In this document: positions 34,574 through 43,741 of the stretch, piece by piece | How the letters are laid out: each line of letters begins with the position of its first letter | How positions within the stretch are numbered: position 1 is the first letter of the stretch | From: Thalassospira alkalitolerans | GTDB taxonomy: Bacteria > Pseudomonadota > Alphaproteobacteria > Rhodospirillales > Thalassospiraceae | Assembly (NCBI RefSeq): GCF_002115745.1 | Contig: NZ_JFKB01000006.1 | Span: 124,001-188,000 of the forward strand | Direction: 5' to 3' | Length of the DNA stretch: 64,000 nt | Position numbers and translations under genes: made by a program | The notes under the pieces: model-generated | Seen by the model: only the letters and a program-made list of their open reading frames with translations | Told to the model about the DNA's origin: nothing | Databases searched by the model: none

Positions 34574-34990
34574 ATGCGACTAATTGCATTTGCTTCCCTA
34601 CTGGCCAGTCTTGCTCTGATCGGGTTGGTGGCGTTTGGGGGAATATCGCGCCCAACGTTTGAGCTTTCATATACAGCCGATTGCAAAAATACTGCCCCTT
34701 GGCAAAGCAACCTTACGGCTGAGGGCTTCGACATTCGCGCAACACAGGTCGACAACCTGTCCCTTTCAGAACAACGCGCAATGATGATCGCCCCCGCACC
34801 AATGCGCGATTGCATGATGGGGCGTGTTGCTGGCTATCATGTGATTGGCGACATCCCGGCCAACGACATCATCACGCTTTTGCGACGAAAACCCGCCGAT
34901 GTCATTGCCCTTGCCCGTGACGATCAAACACGGGAAACAGTCGCAATCCATCACGACGGCTCTATCGAACGGCGCGAGGTCACGCAATGA
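34574..34990 (+). CDS. Degenerate DUF411-family protein
   Basis: A 138-residue protein with an N-terminal membrane segment (residues 4-24). The rest aligns with DUF411, a periplasmic metal/copper-associated family: AEGFDIRATQVDNLS, then MRDCMMGRVAGYHVIGDIPA and NDIITLLRRKPADVIALA. The family's CGCC is reduced to a single Cys37 (DCKNT), and the CH of its SCHTA motif is CM at Cys80. It probably cannot bind metal like its relatives. AGGAATT precedes the ATG. Its stop overlaps the start of the next gene by four bases. Confidence 0.75.
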   Translation: MRLIAFASLLASLALIGLVAFGGISRPTFELSYTADCKNTAPWQSNLTAEGFDIRATQVDNLSLSEQRAMMIAPAPMRDCMMGRVAGYHVIGDIPANDIITLLRRKPADVIALARDDQTRETVAIHHDGSIERREVTQ

Positions 34991-35235
34991 GACACCTGTC
35001 AGGCTTACGGCTTGTTTTTGTCGGGATCGGGATGGCCGCCGTCGGTTTGTTATGGGGCAGTGCCGCAATGGTTTGGCTATCCCTGCCGGGGGGCTCGCCA
35101 ACTTTCATGCCGCTGGAAAACCTTCTGCCTGCAGTGACGATAAGCCTTGCGATTTTTGGTGGACTAGGTTTTGGGGCCGCCGTCATGACGGAACGCTGGG
35201 AAAAGGAAGCTCTGCGTAATCAGGCCCCCGACTAA
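34987..35235 (+). CDS. Small two-TM membrane protein
   Basis: An 82-residue protein with two hydrophobic helices (about residues 8-32 and 46-68), a short Pro/Gly loop and a charged C-terminus ERWEKEALRNQ. No family is recognised. Its ATG overlaps the DUF411-like stop (ATGA), so the two are translationally coupled and may act together in the membrane (inference). Confidence 0.7.
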   Translation: MRHLSGLRLVFVGIGMAAVGLLWGSAAMVWLSLPGGSPTFMPLENLLPAVTISLAIFGGLGFGAAVMTERWEKEALRNQAPD

Positions 35236-35272
35236 GCCTTCCCCCAAACAGGCTCCAAGGTGACCAACCGGT

Positions 35273-35776
35273 TTATTCTTTTTTGCCCTGCCCAACCATG
35301 ATGATGTCCTTATCCAATACCGCACCGGAAAACGCGTCAAACTGCCCGCCGATCTTTTTAAACACCGCAAGGCATTGCTCGATTTCCGTATCCGAAACAT
35401 CGGCAAATATCTGGGCCCGCACGCCATGGATCACGGCCTGTATCTGACGCAGGGCCGGGGCAGCCTTATCCGTCAGATGAACGGTTTTGGCACGACGATC
35501 ATCGGGAACCTCGCGCCGTTCGATCAATTTCTTTGACTCCAGCCAATCGAGTGTCCGCACAAGCGTTGGTCCCTGTACCCCTGCCATGCGGGCCAGTTCC
35601 TTTTGGGTCAAATCATGGTCTGCTGTGCTTAACCGAAACAGGATCATCCACCGCGCCTCAGTCAGGATAAAGGGCGATAAACGCCGATCAACCTCGGCAC
35701 GCCATTGCCGCGCCAGCATCCCCAGCCAAAAACCGAATTGTTCACGGGCCGCATTGCTATCGTTTAAAACTGTCAT
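35273..35776 (-). CDS. MarR-family transcriptional regulator
   Basis: A 167-residue winged-helix dimer. QKELARMAGVQGPTLVRTLD supplies the recognition helix, followed by the wing LIERREVPDDRRAKTVHLTD, the MarR signature with its D-x-R-D/A-x-R. I use ATG 35776 with AGGTG upstream; an upstream in-frame ATG adds 13 residues. A perfect dyad TAGATAG-CTCT-CTATCTA lies about 45 bases before the start, in the gap to the mechanosensitive channel gene, so it likely represses itself and perhaps that gene. The effector is unknown. Confidence 0.88.
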   Translation of the reverse strand: MTVLNDSNAAREQFGFWLGMLARQWRAEVDRRLSPFILTEARWMILFRLSTADHDLTQKELARMAGVQGPTLVRTLDWLESKKLIERREVPDDRRAKTVHLTDKAAPALRQIQAVIHGVRAQIFADVSDTEIEQCLAVFKKIGGQFDAFSGAVLDKDIIMVGQGKKE

Positions 35777-35819
35777 GGGGAACACCTGCCGAAGGATTTT
35801 CAAGATATCGCACAATACT

Positions 35820-35837
35820 TAGATAGCTCTCTATCTA
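35820..35837. promoter_or_regulatory. MarR-type operator dyad
   Basis: TAGATAG and CTATCTA arms with CTCT between, an 18-base perfect dyad. Size and position just upstream of the marR-like start are typical for MarR binding. Confidence 0.65.
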
Positions 35838-36018
35838 TCGTCAAGAAAAGCTATGGAAAATCACAGGTGACACCGCCAGCAAGGCATAGAATCTAAACAT
35901 CCCCCGCATCACCTCAATCATGATGACGTCCAAAGCTTGCGCTATCTCGCAGGGATGGTTTTGCGTTACCATATAGAATTGAAAGATATTCCATCGGGCA
36001 ATCGCATACAGGGGACAT

Positions 36019-37416
36019 ATGGAACAATTCTGGAATCCTGATCAGCTTGTGACCTGGTTTGAACAAACCATCATCTGGGTCGAAACCAATATCCTGCTGA
36101 TCCCGATCCTGTTGCAGATTGCCGCCTGTATGGTCGCCGTTATCCCGGCCTATTTGTTGCGCGGGGTTGTCGCCCGTCAGCTTGCCCGCCTGCAAAACTG
36201 GCGGGCACTTTTACATTATGCCGGTTTCCGACGATTGATTGCGGTTTTGCCCAATCTTGCCTTTCCGGTCATTCTGGTCCTGCTGATCTGGTTGATTGAT
36301 GCCATCGCCATACAGGCCGATTACCCGCACAATGTTCTGCGATTGGTCGCCAGTCTTTTAAATGCCTGGATCGTCATCCGGCTGGGCACGACGATGGTCA
36401 ATGATCCGGTCTGGGCGCGCAGCATCGCGATCATGGCCTGGGGGCTTGCCGCGCTAAACATTGTCGGCTGGCTGGAACCCACCATTGAATTGCTTGATAG
36501 CCTTGCCCTGCATATCGGGCAGTTTCGGGTATCGGTCTTTGGCATCGTCAAGGCGATGCTGTCGCTGGCGATCCTTTTGTGGGTGGCGTCCTTTGCCTCG
36601 CGCTTGTTTGAACAGCGCATCCAAAAAGTCCACCGCCTGACCCCTTCAATTCAGGTTTTGATGGCCAAGCTGTTAAAACTTGTTCTGCTGTCGATTGCGG
36701 TTTTGTTTGCGCTCTCGACCATCGGTGTCGATCTGACCGCGCTTGCCGTCTTTGGTGGTGCCATCGGTGTCGGTATCGGCCTTGGCCTGCAACGGATTGT
36801 CGCCAACCTGATCAGTGGCGTTATCCTGTTGCTTGACCGGTCAATCAAACCCGGCGATGTGATTGCGGTTGGTGAAACATTTGGCTGGATCCAGTCATTG
36901 GGGGCGCGATACACCGCAGTTCGCACGCGTGATGGCACCGATTTCCTGATCCCGAACGAAGATTTAATCACCACCCAGGTTGAAAATTGGAGCCACACAG
37001 ACGTTAAACTGCGTCTTAAAGTGCCGGTTGGCATTGCCTATCACTGTGATCCGCATTTCGCGATCGCGCTTTGTAACGAGGCCGCTGCAAAAGCCACCCG
37101 CGTTTTGGAAAATCCCGGCCCCAATACCCTGCTACGCGGCTTTGGCGACAATTCGGTCGATCTTGAAATCCGGTTCTGGATCAATGACCCGCAAAACGGG
37201 CGCGGCAATATTATCAGCGAAGTCTTGCTTAATGTCTGGGACAGCTTCAAGGAACACGATATCGAACTGCCCTTCCCGCAGCGCGACCTTCATTTACGCA
37301 GCACGGATGGCCCGGTTCAGATTGAACTGACCCGCAAAGACACAGGCATCAACAAAGAGAAAGAAAAAGAGAAAAACAAAGACAACGCCAAAGCCCCCCA
37401 GCCCGATACCCCGTAA
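36019..37416 (+). CDS. MscS-family mechanosensitive channel
   Basis: A 465-residue inner-membrane protein with about six helices. The pore helix and beta domain are clear: LTALAVFGGAIGVGIGLGLQ, then LLDRSIKPGDVIAVGETFGW and YTAVRTRDGTDFLIPNEDLI. MscS channels open at high membrane tension and release osmolytes. The N-terminal extra helices (residues 1-200) are more than E. coli MscS has. The tail is Lys/Glu-rich and probably disordered. AGGGGA lies before the ATG. Divergent from the marR-like gene. Confidence 0.92.
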   Translation: MEQFWNPDQLVTWFEQTIIWVETNILLIPILLQIAACMVAVIPAYLLRGVVARQLARLQNWRALLHYAGFRRLIAVLPNLAFPVILVLLIWLIDAIAIQADYPHNVLRLVASLLNAWIVIRLGTTMVNDPVWARSIAIMAWGLAALNIVGWLEPTIELLDSLALHIGQFRVSVFGIVKAMLSLAILLWVASFASRLFEQRIQKVHRLTPSIQVLMAKLLKLVLLSIAVLFALSTIGVDLTALAVFGGAIGVGIGLGLQRIVANLISGVILLLDRSIKPGDVIAVGETFGWIQSLGARYTAVRTRDGTDFLIPNEDLITTQVENWSHTDVKLRLKVPVGIAYHCDPHFAIALCNEAAAKATRVLENPGPNTLLRGFGDNSVDLEIRFWINDPQNGRGNIISEVLLNVWDSFKEHDIELPFPQRDLHLRSTDGPVQIELTRKDTGINKEKEKEKNKDNAKAPQPDTP

Positions 37417-37629
37417 CGCCGCCACGGTATAAATTTCGTTCAGGTTGCTGTCAGTTTGCCCTGTCAGAATGCGCCATCGTCGCAGTCAAGGGCCACATAG
37501 GCATGCTTTACCCAAATAATACCGCCCCCGGCCATCCCGCCGCCACCCTCCGCCTTCAAAGCCAAGGCCCCAACAAAGATGGCCTTTCGACTTTGCCCCT
37601 GCATGTCACCACCGCGCATAAACGGCGGC

Positions 37630-38478
37630 ATGAAAATGTCGCTTGATGGCAAAACGGTTTACCTGACCGGGGCGACCGGCGGCATCGGGGTCCCCTTGCT
37701 TTGCCTGTTGATGGCACGCGGCGCCAAGGTCAGCACCTATGATCGCGGCACACAGGGCGATCTGATGGAACATATCGACACCACATGTAAATCATTGCGT
37801 GAAAACACGCCCGATATCCTGATCAACATGGCCGGAACCACCGATTTCAATCATGCCGAACATCAGGATTACGACGCACTTTTAACCCTTAACCTGCTGG
37901 TGCCGATGCGCCTGACACAGGCCGTTCTGCCCGAAATGCGCAAGCGCAATCGTGGCCAGATCGTCAATATCGGCTGCATGACCGGTTTGATCGCGCCCCC
38001 CCATCTGACCGGCTATGTCGCGGCCAAATCCGGGCTAAAAGGTTTCAGCGACGCCCTGCGCCGTGAATTGATCGGCACGCAGATTACCATCAGTCACATC
38101 GCCCCGCGGGCGGTGCATACACCGCTTAACAATGGTAAGGCCGGTATTTTGAACCGGCGCAAAGACATTGCCGAAGACAACCCGCTGCATGTCGCCCTTC
38201 GCATCCTCAAAGCCATCGACAGCCACGAAACCGATGTTCGGATCGGCTGGCCCGAACGGTTTTGTGCCCTGATCAACGCCCTTCTGCCGACAATGATTGA
38301 CAGGGTCTTGCGCAAAAACGCCGCCATTGGCGATGAAATCCTCAGATCGGAAAACAATATGGCGGCACTGGCGCTGGCCCCTTCGGTTTCTATACCGGCC
38401 CAAGCCCATGCTTTGGATCAAGTTCAGACCACAACAAATCCCGCCATAAGTCCCGGCAAGATAAACCGGCAGGCCTGA
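37630..38478 (+). CDS. Short-chain dehydrogenase/reductase
   Basis: A 282-residue SDR. TGATGGIG near residue 15 binds the nucleotide, NMAG near 70 replaces the common NNAG, and YVAAKSGLKGF carries the catalytic Tyr and Lys. The last 80 residues, with CALINALLPTMIDRVL, are longer than the 250-residue core and may touch the membrane. Upstream ATG 37579 has no ribosome site and gives a Cys/Pro-rich extension, so I use ATG 37630. Substrate unknown. It is convergent with the YihY gene, 18 bases away. Confidence 0.85.
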   Translation: MKMSLDGKTVYLTGATGGIGVPLLCLLMARGAKVSTYDRGTQGDLMEHIDTTCKSLRENTPDILINMAGTTDFNHAEHQDYDALLTLNLLVPMRLTQAVLPEMRKRNRGQIVNIGCMTGLIAPPHLTGYVAAKSGLKGFSDALRRELIGTQITISHIAPRAVHTPLNNGKAGILNRRKDIAEDNPLHVALRILKAIDSHETDVRIGWPERFCALINALLPTMIDRVLRKNAAIGDEILRSENNMAALALAPSVSIPAQAHALDQVQTTTNPAISPGKINRQA

Positions 38479-38496
38479 AAGCCGCCCGTTCTGGCC

Positions 38497-39876
38497 CTAA
38501 TCAATGGTTTGCGCCATATCCTTTGGCCCGATCTCGTTTGGTTTTTCCTGATGTGCATCGGGTTTTACGATTTCAGGCACCTGATCATCGGGCTTTGGCA
38601 GATCAAGCAAGGCAGCAATATCGATATCAAGAACCGATTGCCGTTTCTTTTCAAGCTCCACCAACCGATCCCGCACCGCGCCAGGCCAGCCCCCATCGGC
38701 ATTAACCAAAAGCAACCGGTCATAATCCAAAAACAGCCCAATCCGCGTCATCAACTGCACCAGCGTAATCCGCGACAAATCGCCCGACAAAAGCCAACGA
38801 TGGCTTTCCGACCGGTCAATCAGCTTTTCCCGACGAAGGGCCGCCAGCGCCCAGTTAAGGTCGCGCCCCCCCAGTTTCAGTTCCTTCATTAACATGCGAT
38901 AAGTCGGCGGTTTGGATGCGTCCTGGAAACGGTGCTGCAAATATTCCAACACGCGCAGAACCGCGATGATCCGCTCCATCTGGCCGGGAATTGCACCGCG
39001 CGGATCGGGGATCAGACCGGCGGATCGCGCCGCCCGCCATTCAGACCGGCCAGCCGCAACCTGCGCGCCAAGCAAGATCACAATCCAGGTGACATACATC
39101 CACAAAAGGAAAATCGGGACGATGGCCACCGCACCATAAAGCGTCTGATAGGTCGGGAAATTGGTAACGTAAAAGGCAAATCCCTTTTTCAGCGCCTCAA
39201 ACAGGGCCGCAGCAACCAGACCACCGACAAAACCATCGATAATGTCGACCGACCGGTTCGGCATGCCGATAAACAACAGGGAAAACGCAATCGCCGACAA
39301 CAGGAACGGCGCCAAAAAGGTCAATTGCCCGATCTGCGCACCAAGGGCCTCGCCCCCGACCAGATGGCGCATGGCAAAGATATAAGACGCCAGCGACAGA
39401 CTAAGCCCCAACAGCATCGGCCCGACCGTCAACATGGTCCAGAACACGACAAGCCGCGATAAAAGTTTGCGCGGGCTGGTAACGCGGAAAACCTCGTTCA
39501 TTGCGCTTTCGATGGCGCCCAGCAACATCACCGCCGTCAGGCCCAGAACAATGGTTCCAACGGCCGTCATTTGACCGGTATTTTTTAAAAAATTGCCCAG
39601 ATAGTCGGTGACCTGCGCCCCGGTTTCCGGCAGGAAATTGTTTAACACAACCCCCATGATCTGGTCTTGCCACTGATCAAAAACCGGAAAGGCCGACAGA
39701 ACTGTCAGCGCAATCGCCAGAAACGGCACCATCGCTAACAATGTCGTATATGATAATCCCGCCGCCCGCTGGACCGACTTGTCATACACAAACCGCATGG
39801 CTGCATAGCGCCAAAAACCGGTCCGGTCGTTGAGTATTTGCCCAAATGGAACCATTAAACACTTATCCCTACGCAT
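38497..39876 (-). CDS. YihY/BrkB-family inner-membrane protein
   Basis: A 459-residue protein with about six transmembrane helices, beginning with AAGLSYTTLLAMVPFLAIAL, the family signature. IVPIFLLWMYVTWIVILLGA closes the membrane part. The C-terminal 150 residues are cytosolic and helical (PTYRMLMKELKLGGRDLNWA), looking like a winged-helix-type add-on found in some family members. The family is often misnamed ribonuclease BN; its role is unclear. ATG 39855 is an alternative start with AGGGA upstream. Confidence 0.88.
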   Translation of the reverse strand: MRRDKCLMVPFGQILNDRTGFWRYAAMRFVYDKSVQRAAGLSYTTLLAMVPFLAIALTVLSAFPVFDQWQDQIMGVVLNNFLPETGAQVTDYLGNFLKNTGQMTAVGTIVLGLTAVMLLGAIESAMNEVFRVTSPRKLLSRLVVFWTMLTVGPMLLGLSLSLASYIFAMRHLVGGEALGAQIGQLTFLAPFLLSAIAFSLLFIGMPNRSVDIIDGFVGGLVAAALFEALKKGFAFYVTNFPTYQTLYGAVAIVPIFLLWMYVTWIVILLGAQVAAGRSEWRAARSAGLIPDPRGAIPGQMERIIAVLRVLEYLQHRFQDASKPPTYRMLMKELKLGGRDLNWALAALRREKLIDRSESHRWLLSGDLSRITLVQLMTRIGLFLDYDRLLLVNADGGWPGAVRDRLVELEKKRQSVLDIDIAALLDLPKPDDQVPEIVKPDAHQEKPNEIGPKDMAQTID

Positions 39877-39888
39877 TTTCCGGTTATA

Positions 39889-39922
39889 GTGTCGTCAATT
39901 AATCAGGATAGCGTGACGACAC
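39889..39922. promoter_or_regulatory. 9-base inverted repeat between yihY-like and fabI genes
   Basis: GTGTCGTCA and TGACGACAC arms separated by 16 bases. It lies in the divergent gap, 13 bases from one start and about 140 from fabI. It may be an operator; the regulator is unknown. Confidence 0.4.
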
Positions 39923-40060
39923 AAGATAAAACAGGCCAGATTGACCTTGGCCCGGCTTTGTGTAGGATGCGCCCAATGTCTAATGCCTTCTGTGACGGTC
40001 GCAGCTTTATTCCGCGCGGCAACCGTACCAGAGAGAGAGATCGTGGGAACGAGAGGGAAA

Positions 40061-40891
40061 ATGAGCTTTTCCGCTGAAAATATTTCCGGCCTGATGGCCG
40101 GCAAACGAGGCCTGGTTATGGGCGTCGCCAATGATAAATCCATTGCCTGGGGTATTGCGCGTACTGTGGCTGCGGCCGGCGCCGAGGTTGCCTTCACCTA
40201 TCAGGGCGAAGCACTTGAAAAACGTGTTCGCCCCCTGGCGGAGTCCGTTGGCAGCGATACTGTCCTGCCGTGTGACGTCACCGACGCCGCCAGCATGGAT
40301 GCCGTATTTGAAACCCTGAAAGAAAAATGGGGCAAGATCGACTTCGTCGTTCACGCCATCGGTTTCTCCGACAAAAACGAATTGCGCGGGCGCTATGTCG
40401 ATACCTCGCCAGAAAACTTCGCAATGTCGATGAACATATCGGTCTATTCCTTTACCGCGATCGCCCAGCGCGCGGAAAAGCTGATGACCGATGGGGGCTC
40501 GATGCTGACGCTGTCCTATTACGGGGCGGAAAAAGTCATGCCGCATTACAATGTCATGGGCGTTGCCAAAGCAGCCCTTGAAGCCAGCGTAAAATATCTT
40601 GCCAATGACCTTGGCCCGGATCGTATTCGTGTCAACGCCATTTCGGCTGGCCCAATGAGAACCCTTGCCGCGTCCGGCATTGGCGATTTTCGCTATATCC
40701 TTAAATGGAACGAGTTCAATTCGCCGATGCGCCGCAACGTCACGCTTGATGAAGTGGGTGGTTCGGCGCTGTACTTCCTGTCGGATCTGTCGACCGGTGT
40801 CACCGGTGAAACCCATCACGTTGATTGCGGGTATCACACGGTTGGCATGAAACAGGCCGACGCACCTGACATCAACGTTCAGAAATCCTGA
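40061..40891 (+). CDS. fabI: Enoyl-[acyl-carrier-protein] reductase FabI
   Basis: A 276-residue NADH-dependent enzyme of the divergent SDR branch. It reduces trans-2-enoyl-ACP in the last step of each fatty acid elongation cycle. GLVMGVANDKSIAWGIARTV is the FabI nucleotide motif, and the active site YYGAEKVMPHYNVMGVAKAA carries Tyr-x6-Lys. It is the target of triclosan in other bacteria. GAGGG is followed by ATG 40061; the open frame from 39941 is longer but unlike the family. The C-terminal about 18 residues (YHTVGMKQADAPDI) are typical. A terminator separates it from aroC. Confidence 0.96.
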   Translation: MSFSAENISGLMAGKRGLVMGVANDKSIAWGIARTVAAAGAEVAFTYQGEALEKRVRPLAESVGSDTVLPCDVTDAASMDAVFETLKEKWGKIDFVVHAIGFSDKNELRGRYVDTSPENFAMSMNISVYSFTAIAQRAEKLMTDGGSMLTLSYYGAEKVMPHYNVMGVAKAALEASVKYLANDLGPDRIRVNAISAGPMRTLAASGIGDFRYILKWNEFNSPMRRNVTLDEVGGSALYFLSDLSTGVTGETHHVDCGYHTVGMKQADAPDINVQKS

Positions 40892-40910
40892 TCTGAACTT
40901 GATATGACGA

Positions 40911-40940
40911 TACGGGCTGTCTTGCTGACAGCCCGTTTTG
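40911..40940 (+). terminator. Intrinsic terminator between fabI and aroC
   Basis: ACGGGCTGTC and GACAGCCCGT arms with a five-base loop and TTTTG after. AroC starts only 32 bases later, so read-through or a promoter inside fabI is likely needed. Confidence 0.85.
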
Positions 40941-40971
40941 CCTTGAAACACCTGACTTCTGGATATCTGAA

Positions 40972-42063
40972 ATGGCTGGCAACAGTTTTGGCTCCCTGTT
41001 TCGCTTCACCACCTTTGGCGAAAGCCACGGCCCGGCTATTGGCTGTGTCGTTGACGGGGTGCCGCCGCTTCTGGACCTGACCGAAGCCGACATTCAGCAG
41101 TTTCTTGAAAAACGCAAACCGGGCCAGTCGCGCTTTACCACTCAGCGCCGCGAACCCGATCAGGTCAAAATCCTGTCTGGCGTGTTCGAGGGCAAAACCA
41201 CCGGCACGCCGATTGGCCTGATGATCGAAAATGTCGATCAGCGGTCCAAGGATTACGGCGAGATTAAAAACCAGTTCCGCCCGGGCCATGCCGATTACAC
41301 CTATTGGGAAAAATACGGCATTCGCGATTACCGTGGTGGCGGGCGTTCTTCGGCACGCGAAACCGCGATGCGAGTGGCCGCTGGTGCAATTGCCCGCAAG
41401 GTTTTGGGCGATGACATCAAAATCCGGGGTGCGCTGGTCAAAATGGGCACCAAGGAAATCAACCGCGATAACTGGGACTGGGACGAGGTTAATAACAACC
41501 CGTTCTTCTGCCCCGATCCAGCCGCCGTTCCGGTCTTCGAAGAATACCTTGATGGCCTGCGCAAAGACGGTTCCAGCGTCGGTGCCGTGATCGAAGTCGT
41601 CTGTTCCGGCGTTCCGGTCGGCCTTGGTGATCCGGTTTATGACAAACTTGATGCCGATCTTGCCAAGGCGATGATGACCATCAATGCCGTCAAAGGTGTT
41701 GAAATCGGCAACGGGTTCGAAGCTGCCGAACTGACCGGCATCGAAAATGCCGATGAAATGCGCATGGGCGAAGACGGCAAACCGATCTTTGGCTCCAACC
41801 ATGCTGGCGGCATTCTTGGCGGGATTTCATCGGGTCAGGATGTTGTCGTGCGCTTTGCCGTCAAACCGACCAGCTCGATCTTAACCCCGCGCAAAAGTGT
41901 CGATATCTTTGGCAAAGACGTCGATGTCGTCACCAAGGGCCGCCATGACCCCTGTGTTGGTATTCGCGGCGTCCCGGTTGGCGAGGCCATGGCCGCCATC
42001 GTTCTGGCCGATCATTTGCTGCGCCATCGCGGCCAGTGTGATGGCTGGAACCGCAACAAATAA
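40972..42063 (+). CDS. aroC: Chorismate synthase AroC
   Basis: A 363-residue FMN-dependent enzyme making chorismate from EPSP, the last shikimate-pathway step. [40 protein letters not shown], then [20 protein letters not shown] and the late [20 protein letters not shown] are textbook motifs. Length is normal. Start ATG 40972 is right after the fabI terminator, with no strong ribosome site (CTGGATATCTGAA). Confidence 0.97.
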   Translation: MAGNSFGSLFRFTTFGESHGPAIGCVVDGVPPLLDLTEADIQQFLEKRKPGQSRFTTQRREPDQVKILSGVFEGKTTGTPIGLMIENVDQRSKDYGEIKNQFRPGHADYTYWEKYGIRDYRGGGRSSARETAMRVAAGAIARKVLGDDIKIRGALVKMGTKEINRDNWDWDEVNNNPFFCPDPAAVPVFEEYLDGLRKDGSSVGAVIEVVCSGVPVGLGDPVYDKLDADLAKAMMTINAVKGVEIGNGFEAAELTGIENADEMRMGEDGKPIFGSNHAGGILGGISSGQDVVVRFAVKPTSSILTPRKSVDIFGKDVDVVTKGRHDPCVGIRGVPVGEAMAAIVLADHLLRHRGQCDGWNRNK

Positions 42064-42134
42064 CCTTCTCCAACGCACCGTCAATTTAATCGGTTAACTT
42101 TGTCACAAGTCCGGTTTCGCATCGTCAACGGTGC

Positions 42135-43604
42135 ATGAACCCGACATTGTACAAAGCCCTCATCATGCTGGCATCTGCGAACAAACCGGCCTCGGCGTCA
42201 AAGCCTGCCGGTCGGGATACTGGTTTGGGCAATCGCACCGTCCTTTATGCCGATGAACCGGTCGACTTGCCCGATTGGGGCATTGCGGCCCTGCCCGCCA
42301 TGATCCTTGGTGCCGCACCGCAAAGCTGCCTGTTCGTCAAAGACCTTGTCATTGACCCGATGCCCGATGATGACGACGATACCAGCATGGACACAGGCGA
42401 CGAAACCACCCCGGCCACGCCATCGACCGTTTCCTTTTCTCTCACCGTCGACAGTGCACCCAAAAAATCCGAAAAACTGACCCAGCGCCAAATCACCTGG
42501 CAGCTTTCCATGCCGGTTTCGACATTCCGTCAGGTCACCACCAATGCCAACAGCACCCCCGTGCGTGCGCCCGTAATCCGCACCCGGATGCTTTTGCGAA
42601 ATGTCGAATGCGATGTCGAACTGGGCCTGCTTGAAATGCCCGGTATCTCCCAGCCGCTGCTGATCGGGCGCGACACCCTGGCTGATCGCTTCCTGATCCG
42701 GCCCGATCACGACAAATCCGCCCCGGCAAAACCAGCCCCCTCGGCAACGCTATCGACCGCCCCTGATACCAAGCCTGATACCAAGCCAGACACCAAACCC
42801 GAAGCCCCGACGGGAACGGCAACACCAGCCGATGCAGCACCGACAGCGACAGCAGTCCCGGCAACTGCGGCAGCTACGGATACCGCCACGACGACACCTT
42901 CCACCACTCCGGCCAGCACCACAACGGATGCCAGCGGAACTGCGACACCTGCAACCGACGCGGCAACGCCCACAAACCCAACCGACGCAACTGCAGCGCC
43001 AGCCGTCAATGATACCGCTGCGACCGAGGCAGCGACGGTGCCAGCAACGACAGCAGAACCAACCGCCGATGCCACCACGAGCACTGCGGCTGATGCTGAT
43101 GCTGATGCTGATGCTGATGCCAATGCAGATACGACCACAGCACCAACGGCCGACACAGCCGCCCCCACCCAATCCCCGGACGCAACCCCGGCATCGGACA
43201 CCGCAACGCCCCCGGCCACAACAACCGATCCGGCAACGCCCGCGACCGGCGGCACGTCTGAGGCGGATAGCAACACCACACAGTCCCCGGATACGGATAC
43301 CGCAAATAGTAATGCGGCGACGACCTCGGCGCCCGCACCGGATACGGACAACAAACCGGCATCAGATGCCCCCCCGGCCAAGCCCGCCACGCCGACCGAA
43401 ACCACATCCGACACATCCAGCGCCACAAACGATGCATCGTCATCCGATACTGCCGCCAGCGCCAGCGACACCGCGCCCAAAACCACATCAAACAGCGACA
43501 CCGACAAAACCCCGGACGCCAAAGCACCCGATGACGCCAATAGCGCCGATAACGCTGGTGCAGCCACCGACACAACGCCAACCGACGCCGCTACCAAGTC
43601 CTGA
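42135..43604 (+). CDS. Degenerate RimB-like retropepsin-fold protein with long low-complexity tail
   Basis: A 489-residue protein. Residues about 36-185 align by eye with the ATP-dependent zinc protease/RimB family, which has a retropepsin fold: VDLPDWGIAALPAMILGAA in place of V-LPDLGI...AKxDTGA, VRAPVIRTRMLLRNVECDVE, and QPLLIGRDTLADRFLI in place of PMLLGRxxLxxxFLV. The catalytic Asp-Thr-Gly is Ile57-Leu58-Gly59, so peptidase activity should be lost. An acidic DDDDDTSMDTGD loop is inserted. From residue about 190 to the end runs a Thr/Ala/Pro/Asp-rich, repeat-bearing, disordered tail of about 300 residues, with DTKP triplets and an (AD)5 run. The start may be a few codons later; no good ribosome site is seen. 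Confidence 0.65.
   Translation: MNPTLYKALIMLASANKPASASKPAGRDTGLGNRTVLYADEPVDLPDWGIAALPAMILGAAPQSCLFVKDLVIDPMPDDDDDTSMDTGDETTPATPSTVSFSLTVDSAPKKSEKLTQRQITWQLSMPVSTFRQVTTNANSTPVRAPVIRTRMLLRNVECDVELGLLEMPGISQPLLIGRDTLADRFLIRPDHDKSAPAKPAPSATLSTAPDTKPDTKPDTKPEAPTGTATPADAAPTATAVPATAAATDTATTTPSTTPASTTTDASGTATPATDAATPTNPTDATAAPAVNDTAATEAATVPATTAEPTADATTSTAADADADADADANADTTTAPTADTAAPTQSPDATPASDTATPPATTTDPATPATGGTSEADSNTTQSPDTDTANSNAATTSAPAPDTDNKPASDAPPAKPATPTETTSDTSSATNDASSSDTAASASDTAPKTTSNSDTDKTPDAKAPDDANSADNAGAATDTTPTDAATKS
43089..43118 (+). repeat. Five tandem GCTGAT hexamers
   Basis: A perfect (GCTGAT)5 array coding for Ala-Asp repeats within the low-complexity tail. Because the unit is six bases, gain or loss keeps the reading frame. 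Confidence 0.9.
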
Positions 43605-43715
43605 GCCAACACCAGGCGCCCCGGCTCACCGCCCGCACGCTCAGATATTTTGCTTTCCCCCGGTTTCCGACCCGGGGCTTCCAAATCAACGACATGCCTC
43701 CCCAGAACCAACTGG

Positions 43716-43741
43716 ACCGCCCGATGGGCGGTTCTTTTTTG
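43716..43741 (+). terminator. Intrinsic terminator after the retropepsin-like gene
   Basis: ACCGCCC-GAT-GGGCGGT followed by TCTTTTTT, about 110 bases after the stop. Confidence 0.85.

Noticed and set aside
42707-43711. A 334-codon frame on the minus strand, rich in Ala, Val and Ser
   Set aside because: It is the reverse of the Thr/Ala/Pro/Asp low-complexity coding tail. Such sequence rarely makes stops on the other strand. It has no ribosome site or domain.
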